The position numbers and the translations under genes were made by a program. The notes beneath the pieces were generated by a model, which was given only the letters and a program-made list of their open reading frames with translations, did no database searches and had not been told where the DNA came from. Positions 35,085 to 46,503 of a DNA stretch of 64,000 bases are shown here, one piece after another. Every line of letters begins with the position of its first letter. The stretch's first letter is position 1. The stretch lies in the NCBI GenBank assembly GCA_947000775.1, contig CAMQGK010000341.1:6352501-6416500 (forward strand), written 5' to 3'. This DNA comes from Pterois miles (Eukaryota > Chordata > Actinopteri > Perciformes > Scorpaenidae).

Positions 35085-35810
35085 CACATAGTGGCCATGA
35101 CGTCACCCATAGGCTTGTGAAGCTAAAAGTGGACGGTTCCCGGTGACTCTGTCAGTCGGCATCTTGGTAGTGACGACCCCAGACTAATTTAAAAAATGGG
35201 CAAAGAGGTGGGGCGTGGATGGAGGGGAGGCAGGCTGAATGATTACTGGTTACTGAAACGTGCCCACCTAGCCTGAGGCTACCACCAAGCTAGCTAGCTA
35301 AAGCTAAGAAGCTAGGCTTGGTTGTATGGAGGAGAACAGGCTACAAGCACAAGCTACATGCTACTCTGTAGTTGGCTTTAACCAAGTTTCATAGACATTA
35401 CAGTTCCTTGCAGTCATGGAGGTCCTCCAGCAACAGCCCATCATCCAGTGCCCATATTCTGGCCAGAAGGATGCCTGTCGTACAACTGACCACACAGCAA
35501 GCCCTATTATTTGTCCGATATGTGCATGAAAATATCTCCAAAAAGCTCCAACATCACAAACACAGCCAAGAGTTCAGTGTTCAGTGACTTGTGGAGATGA
35601 TGCCCAGCAGAAAGCTGTGGCTGTGCAGCAAACACCTGTCACTCAAAGCGGCCACACCCTTAATTATGTCTACGTTTGAGCCTTAATATAATTAAAACGG
35701 GAGAGTCATAAAAATTCATTTTTGGAGCCAGCCTCAAGTGGCTGGTTTTGGTGATGAACTGTTTTTGGCACTTTTGCACTTGACCTCACCTCTCAAGACT
35801 GGAGGTTAGG
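35085..35810 (+). repeat. Divergent repeat related to the 41560-42180 element
   Basis: It contains GGCCATGACGTCACCCATAG, TCGGCATCTTGGTAGTGACG, GTCACTCAAAGCGGCCACAC and GGAGCCAGCCTCAAGTGG, blocks of a widespread percomorph non-autonomous DNA element. The middle (35330-35580) appears replaced by unrelated sequence. Ends are approximate. Confidence 0.55.
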
Positions 35811-36360
35811 TGTGACAGAAGAAGACCAGCAAGAAGGAAGCCCCTCTTATTGTCAAAGACTTGCTGGAAAATGAAGAAGAAGAACCAAAACAACAAGACT
35901 GAACAGTCTCTTTGGTAAGTCCGTCAGTTTGCCATATTCTGCTCTGCTCTGGTCACTGAGAGGCTCCACTGCAGCACTTACGATGTAGTTGATGCAAACC
36001 TCAACGATACTTCCAGAATGAAGGAACAGAGTTTCTAATCCACTCCTCCACAACAATAACTGCATTTGAATAAACATCTAAGCTGCATTTCTCTGATATA
36101 TTTATGATGCTTGTCAAGTTGTTGCTTACGAGAGAACGAGAAACACCTGTAAAAGGTACCCCGCAGCCTGCAGCGTGACACAGGAGCACAGGCACATATT
36201 AAATAGATACAAATACACAAAATCAAACTCGAGGTGAATGAATTAAATATTCCTGCTTGTGCTTGCTTGTGTGCGTGCACCTGTATGTGTGTCTGGCAAG
36301 GTGTCTGCTTTATCAACTTAGCTTTGATGTCAAGGAGGCAGTTTGATAGTTGAGTATTAG

Positions 36361-36362
<2 letters not shown>

Positions 36363-36398
<36 letters not shown>

Positions 36399-36413
36399 GT
36401 GTATGTGTGTGTA
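36363..36413. repeat. (GT)n microsatellite
   Basis: GT array of about 51 bases with GC and AT interruptions toward its 3' side. Confidence 0.93.
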
Positions 36414-38974
36414 CATCCTTTTGGAAAAAGGATGAGATCTGGATGTGTGTGGAGAAAGTGTGTGATATGACGTTTCCGTTTCCTCCCCTAAAGCATGCCG
36501 GTGTCTATCTCTCTCTACACAGCAGCCTGTGAAACAATGACTCATAAACAGCTCGCAGAGTCAAATGCCACAAGGTTCAGTAAATAACGTCACACACTCA
36601 AATACGTAAACACACACACCAGTTTTGATCTCCCAGATTTGACAGTGCAGCGGTGTTAAAAGCCGCTCAAGCAGCAACAGTTCACAGTGTTGCTGAGAAG
36701 CGCAGATGACCAACTCTCAGAAGTGTGTGTCAGTGTGTCAGTGTGGTACATGGAGGTGAGCAGGCTGGGCTGTGTGCTGGAGCTGACCATCTTTGAGCTG
36801 CTATTAAGAGTCTGGAGGCTCTGATGCTTGCTAACAGAATCATAACACAATCATTACCCATTCACCTTATATATTCTTATCTAGTTTTTCCTTTATCCCC
36901 CTGGAAGGCTTTGAAGGTCAAACGCTCTGTTTGGATAAGTGGTGCATTTCAATACTGAGAGAAAAGCAATAAAGCTACCTATTTGAACAGCTGGATGATC
37001 ATGATGAATTCCTCCGCATTCCAGCGGTCCACTACTACAGACAGCCCATCTGGTAATAGGAAGGTAAAGCACCATCAGATTTGGCCTTTTAGACCTTGCA
37101 CTGGATCTCAATAGCCTCGCCATCAGGCCATTGATTGGACCTGTGTGATGCAGATTACAAGTCAATGTGGGTGACCAGGCGCAAAATGCAACGCAGTGAA
37201 TCCCTCTGTTTTTATTATCCTATCAGGCTGTCCGATTACTTCTCCATAAACGAGTCACACCATAATCAATGCCCGGCAAGGCTTGGCGAGACCAGTGGAA
37301 ACTGGATATCAGCACATGGTTGTTGTGGAGCGCGGTACGTGTCACTACCTAGTCCTTCACAAGTGCAAAAGCCAATTGGTTAGCTGAGGCTCATATTCCT
37401 ACATGTAAGCCATGACAGTGCCTTGTAGCTTTTGAATAAATGGGGGCTATTTCCTATGGGAAGTTGAATGTTAAGTGGTGAGACAGTTGGAGAGGGATGA
37501 AGAGAGTTCCCTGCTGTGTCTTATCTGAAGTGCACTGCAGGAATCACCCTCTTCTCCCTCTGAGAGCTACTACTTATGGAAGGAGAGGAGGAGGAGAGAC
37601 ATACTGAGTACAGAGAGAGGTAGAGAGGCACATGTTTAAAGGAACAGCATACTGTATTTACTGGAGACTACTCAGACCCCTTGTTGGGTTATAAAACCAA
37701 TTCATTCAAGTTTTGCCACTAATTCACTTTAGTATTCTAGTAGTACTATAGTGCTTCAAAATAGTAACGTAATATACCTCTCTATAAACATATTAATGCT
37801 GAAATACAAAAGTACCCAAGTATTTAGCTATTACACTGCCAGTTGATTTTTTTTTTTTTTATGATCCTCTTTATTTATTTAAATGCGTCTGAAACTTGAT
37901 TAAACACCGTTTGTGATAAATTTAGTAGATTGGACATGAATTACAAGCACCCCCATATTTTCTGACATCACCCTTAAAAGAAAATTTATAAATCCTCAAA
38001 CAAAATCCTCAATTTAAATAAGGTGATTCAGTGTATTAAATGAGTCTTTCTTTGATTAAACAACTTTCATTAATCCGCTAGGCCCCGTTATTACAGGTGC
38101 TGGCCTCCCTTTGTGTGCGGTGAATGTGAGAGCAAATAGGTTTTTAAACACAGTAAAAATATTAGAAAAATAAAAACATGTGAATTTTGGAAATGATTAC
38201 AGTTCTCTTTTACAAAAAAATGTTGTCTTTTGGACTTTATAATCCTCTGGAGTGTGGAAATGTTTGGATCACAGGAGTTGGAAACCATCCTATGCAGCCG
38301 CCACTGGAATCAAATTTTACAGATATTATAATACCAATAATATTAATGTAGCCTTATTTTCATCTTAAACTGTGCAGAAATACCAGCGTTAAACAGAATG
38401 TGGCCTAATAAGCAGCAAAGATATATCTTTATAAATAGTTTTATATACAGACTTTTGTATAAATTATGCAGTAAGTGTGTTATTGTGATTTTAGTTATAA
38501 TGCACAAATCTAATTTTGACAACCTCAGACCAGAAAACATGTTGTCAAGACAACCTACATATACAATATAGAAACTTAAATAAAAGTTTGGTTTTGCTTG
38601 AATGTCAATGTTATGAATGAAGCTTTGAAGCTTCAGCCCTACGACCCACAACACTATGTTCAATTTCCCAAATGTGGAATTGGGATCGATTAGCGTATTA
38701 TTTTATTTTTTTAGACCACTTCTTCATTTAACTTATTTTCAAGTTATTTAATGTGATGGGCTAGGAATGCAAAGAGACATACATTTAACGTAGGCTAATG
38801 TCTTTATTCAATTAACAATAGCAAGTCTATTTGTTTTATTTTATTTTTCAGTTTATGTGCTCAGTTCACAAAGTCTGTGACGAGTTCATTCCGCTGACTT
38901 CTTCAAATAAAACACATTAATGTAAACCCTGATTGAGGCACAATGCAGCATTTAATAAATCAGACCTTTGCAGT

Positions 38975-39310
38975 TGCGTGGCAAAATAGGAGTCACTCCA
39001 GACAAACATCATTTAAAAGTCTGGCAACACAAGCGAAAAGATTCTGTGGTGTGATGAGACAAAATATGTAACTTTTTGGCCTGAATGCCGTATACCGCGT
39101 CATGCTAGCATCATACATTTGGTGAAAGCCACAGCTGAGATCATCAGTTGGCTAATACAGTACCATTCCAATGAAGCATGGTGCTTAACTACACGCTATG
39201 GGGATGGATTCTTCTCCGGAGACAGATCCTTGAAAAAACCTGCTCAGGAATGCAATCAACCAAAAGTCCATGTTTTAGTACATGAAGACACAGTGAGGAT
39301 GATGCTAGAT
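38975..39310 (+). pseudogene. Tc1/mariner-like transposase relic
   Basis: GATTCTGTGGTGTGATGAGA followed by CTTTTTGGCCTGAATGCC encodes the WCDETK...TFWPE-type segment around the second catalytic aspartate of fish Tc1 transposases. Further on, CAATACCATTCCAATGAAGC, ATGGGGATGGATTCTTCTCC and GAAAAAACCTGCTCAGGA follow the Tc1 order, with frameshifts and gaps. No terminal repeats were identified. Confidence 0.7.
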
Positions 39311-39331
39311 TGGCGTGTCTGCATGTCCTTC

Positions 39332-39632
39332 AGCGGTTCCCACAGTAAACCCCAATGGGGTCCACCAACGGAAGGTCAGGGATTCGATCCCTGGCTGCTC
39401 CGGTCACATGTCAATGTATCCTTGAGCAAGACGCTTAACCCCCATAGCCATCGGTGCGTGAATGAGTATTCAGATTAGATCCAGATGGGCAAAGTTGGCA
39501 CCTTGCATGGCAGCCTCTGCCATCAGAGTCCGAATGTGTGTGCGAATGTGAATGCTGTACTGTAAAGCACTTTGAGTGATAGAAAACTAAAAAAAGTGCT
39601 CTATAAATGCAGGTCCATTTACTATTTACTAT
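39332..39632 (+). repeat. SINE (GCGGCTGTGG family), damaged head
   Basis: It has GGGATTCGATCCCTGG (B box), TGAATGAGTATTCAGATTAG, GGCAAAGTTGG, CACTTTGAGTG and tail CTATAAATGCAGGTCCATTT, matching 4912-5143 in the other orientation. It abuts the Tc1 relic. Confidence 0.8.
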
Positions 39633-39964
39633 TCAATGAAAACAGACCTAATTCACACAGCTTGATGGATTTGTAAGGAAGAATGAGATTACGTAAAAGG
39701 GATATCTAGGAGGACCAACATAGAAGCTGGAATTGCTGCCAACGGAGGCTCTACAAGTAATAAATAAAAGGTGTGAACACATGCTATATCTACTGTAGAT
39801 GTGATGTTTCAGTTGTGCATTTTAACTTTGTCATGATAAGGTGAGGAGTAATATTTAAAATAAAAAAAAAATAGTGAAGGAGTCTCATTACTTTCCAAAC
39901 CCACTGCAGGAACAAAAAGAGGAACAAAAAGAGAGAAAAACAAAGACTGAGAGGAAGACAGACA

Positions 39965-40195
39965 AGAAAGAAAGAAAGATATTCCTTTATTAGTCCCACA
40001 GTGGGGAAATTCAGTTTTACACTCTGTTGTTCACACAGTACATATACATGCATCAATGGAGAGATGTCAGAGTGAGGGGGCTGCTCCTGACAAGCGCCCA
40101 GAGCAGTTGGGGGTTTGGTGCCTTGCTCAGGGGCACCTCAGCAGTGCCCAAGAGGTAAACTGGCACCTCTCCAGCAACCAGTTGGTCTTGGTCCA
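39965..40195 (-). repeat. 5'-truncated SINE (GGGGGCGGCAGTAG family)
   Basis: The minus strand runs from TGGACCAAGACCAACTGG through the body to AATTTCCCCACTGTGGGAC and a (TTTC)n tail. It lacks the tRNA-like head. The body is nearly identical to 15536-15767. Confidence 0.93.
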
Positions 40196-41559
40196 GAGAA
40201 ATGATCATATGAAAGTGAAAGCCTGTCACTAACAGCCATGAGACACCTCTAATAAAGAGGGGAGTCCCTATTTGCTTTTAACTGCGCCTCTGCTGTGTAA
40301 TATGCTGGTGTTTGCACTGCACACTCTACTGCCTGGGCTGAAGGCAGCAGCGGAGTGCTGGTCTCCTGTGGGCCAAATTTCAGGTTCAAAATGACCTCTG
40401 GGGCCCTGGAGAGTCAAAGGCCAGCCAGCCTTCAAGACTACATGGCCCAGCTTCTCTCTGGGACCTTGAGGAATGGCAGGGGCTGAAACCCGCTGAGGAC
40501 TGGCGCTTTAAGCGTAATGGATTCCAGTGGTTTAATGTCAGCTTTCTCCTCTAGGGAGTCCTTGAGGGAGCACTTACGACAGTGTGTGATGATACTCTGT
40601 CCAACAACAACCGTACGCTGTATAATTCATTTATACGTCACTCTAGTGATGGAAGAACTGAAGCCAAATTCACTCAGACTGCAGCGTGAAGGTAAATTAT
40701 GCTCTTCAGATGCACAAACTAAAAGCCCCAAATTAGTGTATGATTTGTTGAAAAAAAAAAAATATGCTAATCAACCAAACAACTGGCAATGGAAGAGTAA
40801 GTACATTGCTATTGAAACCATAGTGAGAGGAGACAGCAAAATATTTAAAAAATATATTGTTAGCATTCTACATAACACTTTTCTTAAAAAAAAATACTTA
40901 TTATCAGCAAGAATGTGAAAGATCAAGGATTTATGAGGAAATTATAAACATCTTGCATTGGTCGCATGTCGCTGTTTCTCATTAAAAAACAAACTGCAAA
41001 AGTAATACCTCTACTCTGCACTTTCCCTTCTCTCTGAGGGAATGTAGATTGGTCTCCAGCTATGGAATTCATGCCATAATGCCTGTATTTTTTTCGTGGA
41101 GGATAAACACGGCTCCATCACAGCTGATTAGTATTCTTCTATTCACCTGCTAAGTGCATACTGGATACATTCATTACCTTTTTGACAATCAAACTCCGAG
41201 TAAGTTAACTCATCACACGCAAAATGACCTGAAACCCACCTAAAGCACTGTTTCAGATCCAGTATGTACTTCATTTGCTCAGGATTTGCTTATATCTATT
41301 ATATTTATAACAACACAGACATTGTATTGATTTTTTGCTCAGGAAAATGTCACGTATTCAACCTGAGATTTTCTAAGCAAACGGTCTACAGATCGTTGAT
41401 GATAAGCAAAAGATGCTGCTCTTCTAAATACTGTAATGTCCTATTGATTGTGTCTGTGACAGATTAAGCTCATTTACCGATAAATTCAAATGGGAAACTT
41501 TGGGCAGAAATGTGACTCACCACCTCTCACTAAATCGTACAGATGGGTTGAACATACAG

Positions 41560-42180
41560 TAGACTGTATATAAGAAGTGGACGTCGTCATGATGACGTCC
41601 ACTTCTTATATACAGTCTATAAGAAGTGGAGGTAGTCACCGTGATGTGACCCATCGGTTTGTGTACTGCCGTTCTTGAAGCCTCAAGTGGCCGTTGTCGT
41701 CTTGGTTTTTGGCAGTCCCTACCTTGTTTTTTTTTTTTTGCAACCAGAAGTGACACGAGAGTGGAGCTAAATACAATCGTCCACTGAATAACGTGTTTTT
41801 AAGTGACCAAAAAGGTTATAAAAACTTTCATGAACTGAAAACACACTGTGAAAGGGTTAAAGTTGTAAGATGAAAACATTGTGGTAGCGACCTGTCAATC
41901 ACAAGGTAGCCCTGAAGCATCCCCTGCTTTATGATCTATTTTATTATTCTATTTACTAAATGAACATCATGCTGTATTGATGAAGACTTGAAACTAGTGA
42001 TTGAGACCATAAACATATTTACCGAGGTAATAAATCAAGTAAGAAGTAGGCTCATTTTCTCATAGACTACTGTACAGTCAGACTTCTGTTTGCAACCAGA
42101 GGAGTCGCCCCCTGCTGGCTGTTAGAAAGAATGCAAGTTAAGGGACTTCTCAGACCCCAGAGTTGCCCACTGGGATTGAC
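41560..42180 (+). mobile_element. Non-autonomous DNA element with a 60-bp palindromic end
   Basis: 41560-41619 is a 60-bp inverted repeat centred on CATG with one G/T mismatch; each arm contains GACTGTATATAAGAAGTGGA. The arm motif TATAAGAAGTGGA reappears at 41617-41630 leading into the body. The body includes TTGCAACCAGAAGTGACACG, GATTGAGACCATAAACAT and AGTCGCCCCCTGCTGGC, markers of a common percomorph repeat. Confidence 0.75.
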
Positions 42181-44853
42181 TCTGACCAACTAACTGACCA
42201 ACTGACCCAGTGACTGTTGCTATTCTTAGGCCCTGTTACTAGTAGGCCAAACATCCAGGTATTTCCTGTTGATACAGTAACAAATGGTAAAAGCCAGTCT
42301 TTGGCATGCTATTTCTGCTATCTGAAGTCAAGTTGACTTTTTGTTCTACTTGGTAAAGGCCATAGCAAACCCACAGTCTTCTGAGTACAATGCGCTGCTC
42401 TTATTTTGTCAGAAATGTTAAAGACGTGGTGATTTGCAGGGGCAGTGCCCGGGCTTTGGCCCCCTGCTGCTCACCGCTCCAGAGGCCCAGCTGTTCGCTA
42501 CAATAGAGCCATGATTACACCAATACCACTCGCAAAGTTCTCGGTTCCTCCCCGGCTGTCTGCTCTCCGCTTCCAACCCAGCAGGCATGTGATTGTACCA
42601 GCTCCGCTCACCATTTCACAGCCCGCCTTTCACAGCCTCTGTCCCTCTGTCACTGCCTCCCACATGTGGCGCTTTGTCACACTGCCGCTGGCATTCTGAC
42701 CGACATGAGGGAATGTAGCGCAAATGAGGAGAAAAAGAAGCAAAATAATTAAGTGAGAGGTAAGGGAAGAAAAATATGTTAACAAAAAAGACTGGTGACT
42801 CAGAAGATTTGAACTAAGCTTATCTTTTTGGCTGTGGCAACCTGCTATGACTGTGAGAGTGTCAATATACCTTATGTTGTCCAGGTATACAGCAGAAAAC
42901 ACACACTCAGCAAAGAAACAGTATTCCACTGCATTGTGGCCTTTTTAATTTTCATATGGCACCTTGTTATCTATTATTGCTTACATGTGTCAGTGAAGGA
43001 CAAAAAGAATGCAAAGAGCAGACAATATACGACGATACGTTTGACCAGTCCACCATGACGATCATATCATATCAAAGTTGAAACTAAATAACTGAAGGAT
43101 CTGCATTATTGAAACTAATAGCTAAATATTTAAGAATCAAACAACAGTACAAGTATTGTAAGTAAGCAAGTGTTTTAAAGTGTTTCACAAGTTAATAAAC
43201 AAGCGTGAGACCAATAAAGAATTGAAGAAAAAATAAAATAATATCAATGAAAGGCCTGTGACTGTGTGTATAACGCTTTTCAGATGCCAATTAAAAGAAT
43301 CCATACTGATGACTGACCGAATATACACAGGCTGTTTCAAAGCCATTTGGGGATAGTATACGTAACACTGTGAACTACAATAAGTACAAAACTGTCAAAA
43401 CTGTGTGACTATTACACTTCATAAAACCCTTTCAGCTAAAATACAACATTCTGATTCATCACCTTACCATTTAGTAAGACACTGAAAGAGAGAAAAACGA
43501 CATGCCATGTGAATGAGCCAATAGATGATCCAACGATTTTAAATCTGAAGTGCCACTATGCCGTGTTTTTTTGCTTAAAGTCTCTAACCACAACCTTGCC
43601 AACTACTGGATGGATATATAACACAGACTACGGTATAGAAAGGTGATGAGGTTAGGGCGACAGTAATGATTTCACAGTGTGCAACTTTGACAGAGATGCT
43701 GAAGCAGGTGAATCACGAGAACACCTAAATTAATCATAGAGGTGACACACAAAGCCATATTTCACATCTGAAATTAGCTTATCAATAATTCACTGGTATC
43801 GAAACAAGACTAAGTGTCCTTCATCTGCAAGGCTCCGACAGTAAATGAGGAAAATTACACAAAAATGATTTATACTCTGCCAGAGTGGGGCTCAGCTTCC
43901 TCTGAAACTGTTTGAATCTCCAAATAAACATGCATCTAGTATGTTAAGCATTTGTGTACTGTATTCACTGTATAATAGTGCACATTATAACAAATTATGT
44001 TTGCAGTACAAAGACTCCAGGACATGCAAGATTACAGATGCTGTGACAAATTATTGAGCCGGTGGTGTCAAACAGATTAGAGAGAGCCCAGGAAATACCC
44101 CCTAAGGAATGAGACTCACAAAGACCTCACCCTGAGAAGAGTGTGTACCATCACAATCTCTGCAACATCTCGACAGATCAAACAGTTATGATAATGTGCT
44201 GTATGTGGAGTAGCCCAGCTATGTGCCTGGTAGAATGAGCCATCAGGCCCAAGGGGGTAATAACAACTTTAAATCGTATGTCACAGCAATAACATCCACA
44301 AACCAATGAGACAGCACTACTCGTAAAATGATGTCTGTCATTATAATTCCACACATGGCAACAGTTGTGAAAAAAGGCTTTCTTTAAAGCCCACACGCTC
44401 CCGGTGGTATGGAGCTGCAGTCCTCCTGTATGTACACGGGATATTGCAATGGCCACAGTGCTTGGGGCTGAAACCCAACTCATAAAGCCCTTCAATCTGA
44501 GCAGCCCCAGTGGTAAAGCCTAGGTGGCTGATGCCATCATTGCAGCCTGAGTGCTGAATTGTATCTTGACCTCAGTTTGAGCGGAGAGACACGCTGCCGG
44601 AGTGACAACATGCAATCTGCAGATAGGTGGGCCTACCAGTAGTTTAACTCCAATTCCAGGAATGATGCATTCTTGGAAGAGAGATTTCTGTGGAGCCTTG
44701 TTCTCAAACTGATGGCTGGCAGCTGTGCAAGCACTCACTGTGCTTTGTACAGTAATTTAGAATGATGAGCCAGTTGTCTATGTATGTGTGAGTGTGAGCT
44801 GTCCAGGTAAGGTGGAAAAGAAACTTAAATAAACTGTCTGGTGAACGTGGCTC

Positions 44854-45095
44854 TTAAAGGACCAGTGAGTAAGATTTAAGGGGATCAACTGGCAGAAATG
44901 GAATATAATATTGAAAGTATGTTTTATTAAGTGTATTATCACCTGAAAACAGGAACCGTGTTTTCATTACCTTAGAATGAACCGTTTATATCTACATAGG
45001 GGGGCGTGTCCTCCTCAGAAAGTCCGCCATGTTTTTACAGTTGCCCAGAACGGACAAACCAAACTCTGTTAACTTTTCCTGCCGCCACTCACTTA

Positions 45096-45185
<90 letters not shown>

Positions 45186-45306
45186 CTCTCACAACAACTG
45201 GCTCTAGAGAGGTCCATTTATGTTTTCACGTTGGCCACCGTGGTTCTTTTAAACGCTTGGCACACGGGAGAGGCTTCAGCTCTCCAGATCCACACTGCTC
45301 CTTTAA
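44854..45306 (+). mobile_element. TTAA-edged MITE carrying a CA microsatellite
   Basis: It starts TTAAAGGACCAGTGAGTAAG and ends CACACTGCTCCTTTAA. It shares GAATATAATATTGAAAG, GAATGAACCGTTTATATC and CCGCCATGTTTTTACAGTT with the family. A (CA)n array at 45097-45183 has grown inside it. Confidence 0.72.
45097..45183. repeat. (CA)n microsatellite, about 87 bp
   Basis: Pure CA array within the MITE at 44854-45306. Confidence 0.97.
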
Positions 45307-46156
45307 AAACACTTGAATTGATATCAATTAATGAACCTTCGAGCCAGACAGTAATAGAAGATAGAACTTGCAATTGCAGGGCTACCTATTAAATAGGTGG
45401 AGAAACCCTGGATTTTTTCCATCGGTTCTTGTCTAAGTGCACATATTCTCAATCAACCTTATCAAGTCTACCATCAAAATGAGCACAGTTTGAGAGGAAC
45501 AGAGGAGAGAGTGCACTGATGGAAAGAGCGAAGCTACAGGATGCAAAATGTGGAAATGTGCAAAATGTCTCTCACAGAGTCTGAAACTAAAGGGGTCAGA
45601 GCAATCTCCGTCAAATCGACAAGTCAAATATGTCCAGCAAAGTTCATTAAAATGGATGACGAATTGTTCAAATCAGTTAATACTGATGATAACGTTTCAA
45701 GAACAAACTGTTGCATCTATGCATGGCTTCGCCCATGTACACCACACAGGCTTTTTCATTGTTTCTGTCTAATTTAGTACAAATACCTGTTATATACAAT
45801 ATGGTCACATGGTATTTCTTGGCTTCAAAAGTTGAAAACAATTCTCATTTGCTGTGATTTTTCAGTTTCTGGCTTGTTATTGCATATTTGTGTATCTGTC
45901 TGAGATGGAAAAGCAAATTCACTGGTGCTGCAGCGGCAGCATCAGTCACAAAAAGCCATCACTTGTTCTCAGAGGATTTCTGGTGAGATGGTAACAAAGC
46001 AGTGAAAGAACAAGAAGAGCTGATCTTAAATTACGGTAAGTGAAAACGCTGCACCCACTCTTAAAAGAGTGAACAGAAATGCCACTACAAATGACAATAA
46101 GTAAGAGCAGGTTTAAACCAATCCCATGTGTCATCCTAAGAACTGTAGCTCCGTTT

Positions 46157-46503
46157 GGGGGCGGCAGTAGCTCAGTCTGTAGGGAGTTGGCTTGGGAACC
46201 GGAGGGTCACCGGTTCAAGTCCCGACGTGGACCAAGAACTGAGTGTGAACTGGTAGCTGGAGAGGTGCCAGTTACCTCTTGGGCACTGCCGAGGTGCCCC
46301 TGAGCAAGGCACCAAACCCCCAACTGCTCGGGGCGCTTGTCAGGAGCAGCCCCATCACTCTGACATCTCTCCATTGTTGCATGTTTGTGCATGTGTGTGT
46401 TCGGGTCTGCATGTACCGTGTATAAGTTAACAACAGAGTGAAAAAATTGAATTTCCCCTAGTGGGACTAATAAAGGACTATCTTCTTCTTCTTCTTCTTC
46501 TTT
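46157..46503 (+). repeat. Full-length tRNA-derived SINE with (CTT)n tail
   Basis: The head is GGGGGCGGCAGTAGCTCAGT and the B box GGTTCAAGTCCCG. The body is the same as 15464-15767 but with an extra TGTTTGTGCATGTGTGTG stretch. The tail is a (CTT)n array (46481-46503), unlike the TTTC tails of the other copies. Confidence 0.92.

Noticed and set aside
15850..45306. MITE copies read as a tandem or CRISPR-like array
   Set aside because: The copies are kilobases apart, of different lengths and flanked by TTAA; this is dispersed transposition.
45006..45392. 128-codon frame through (CA)n
   Set aside because: Made by a MITE plus CA repeat; not coding.
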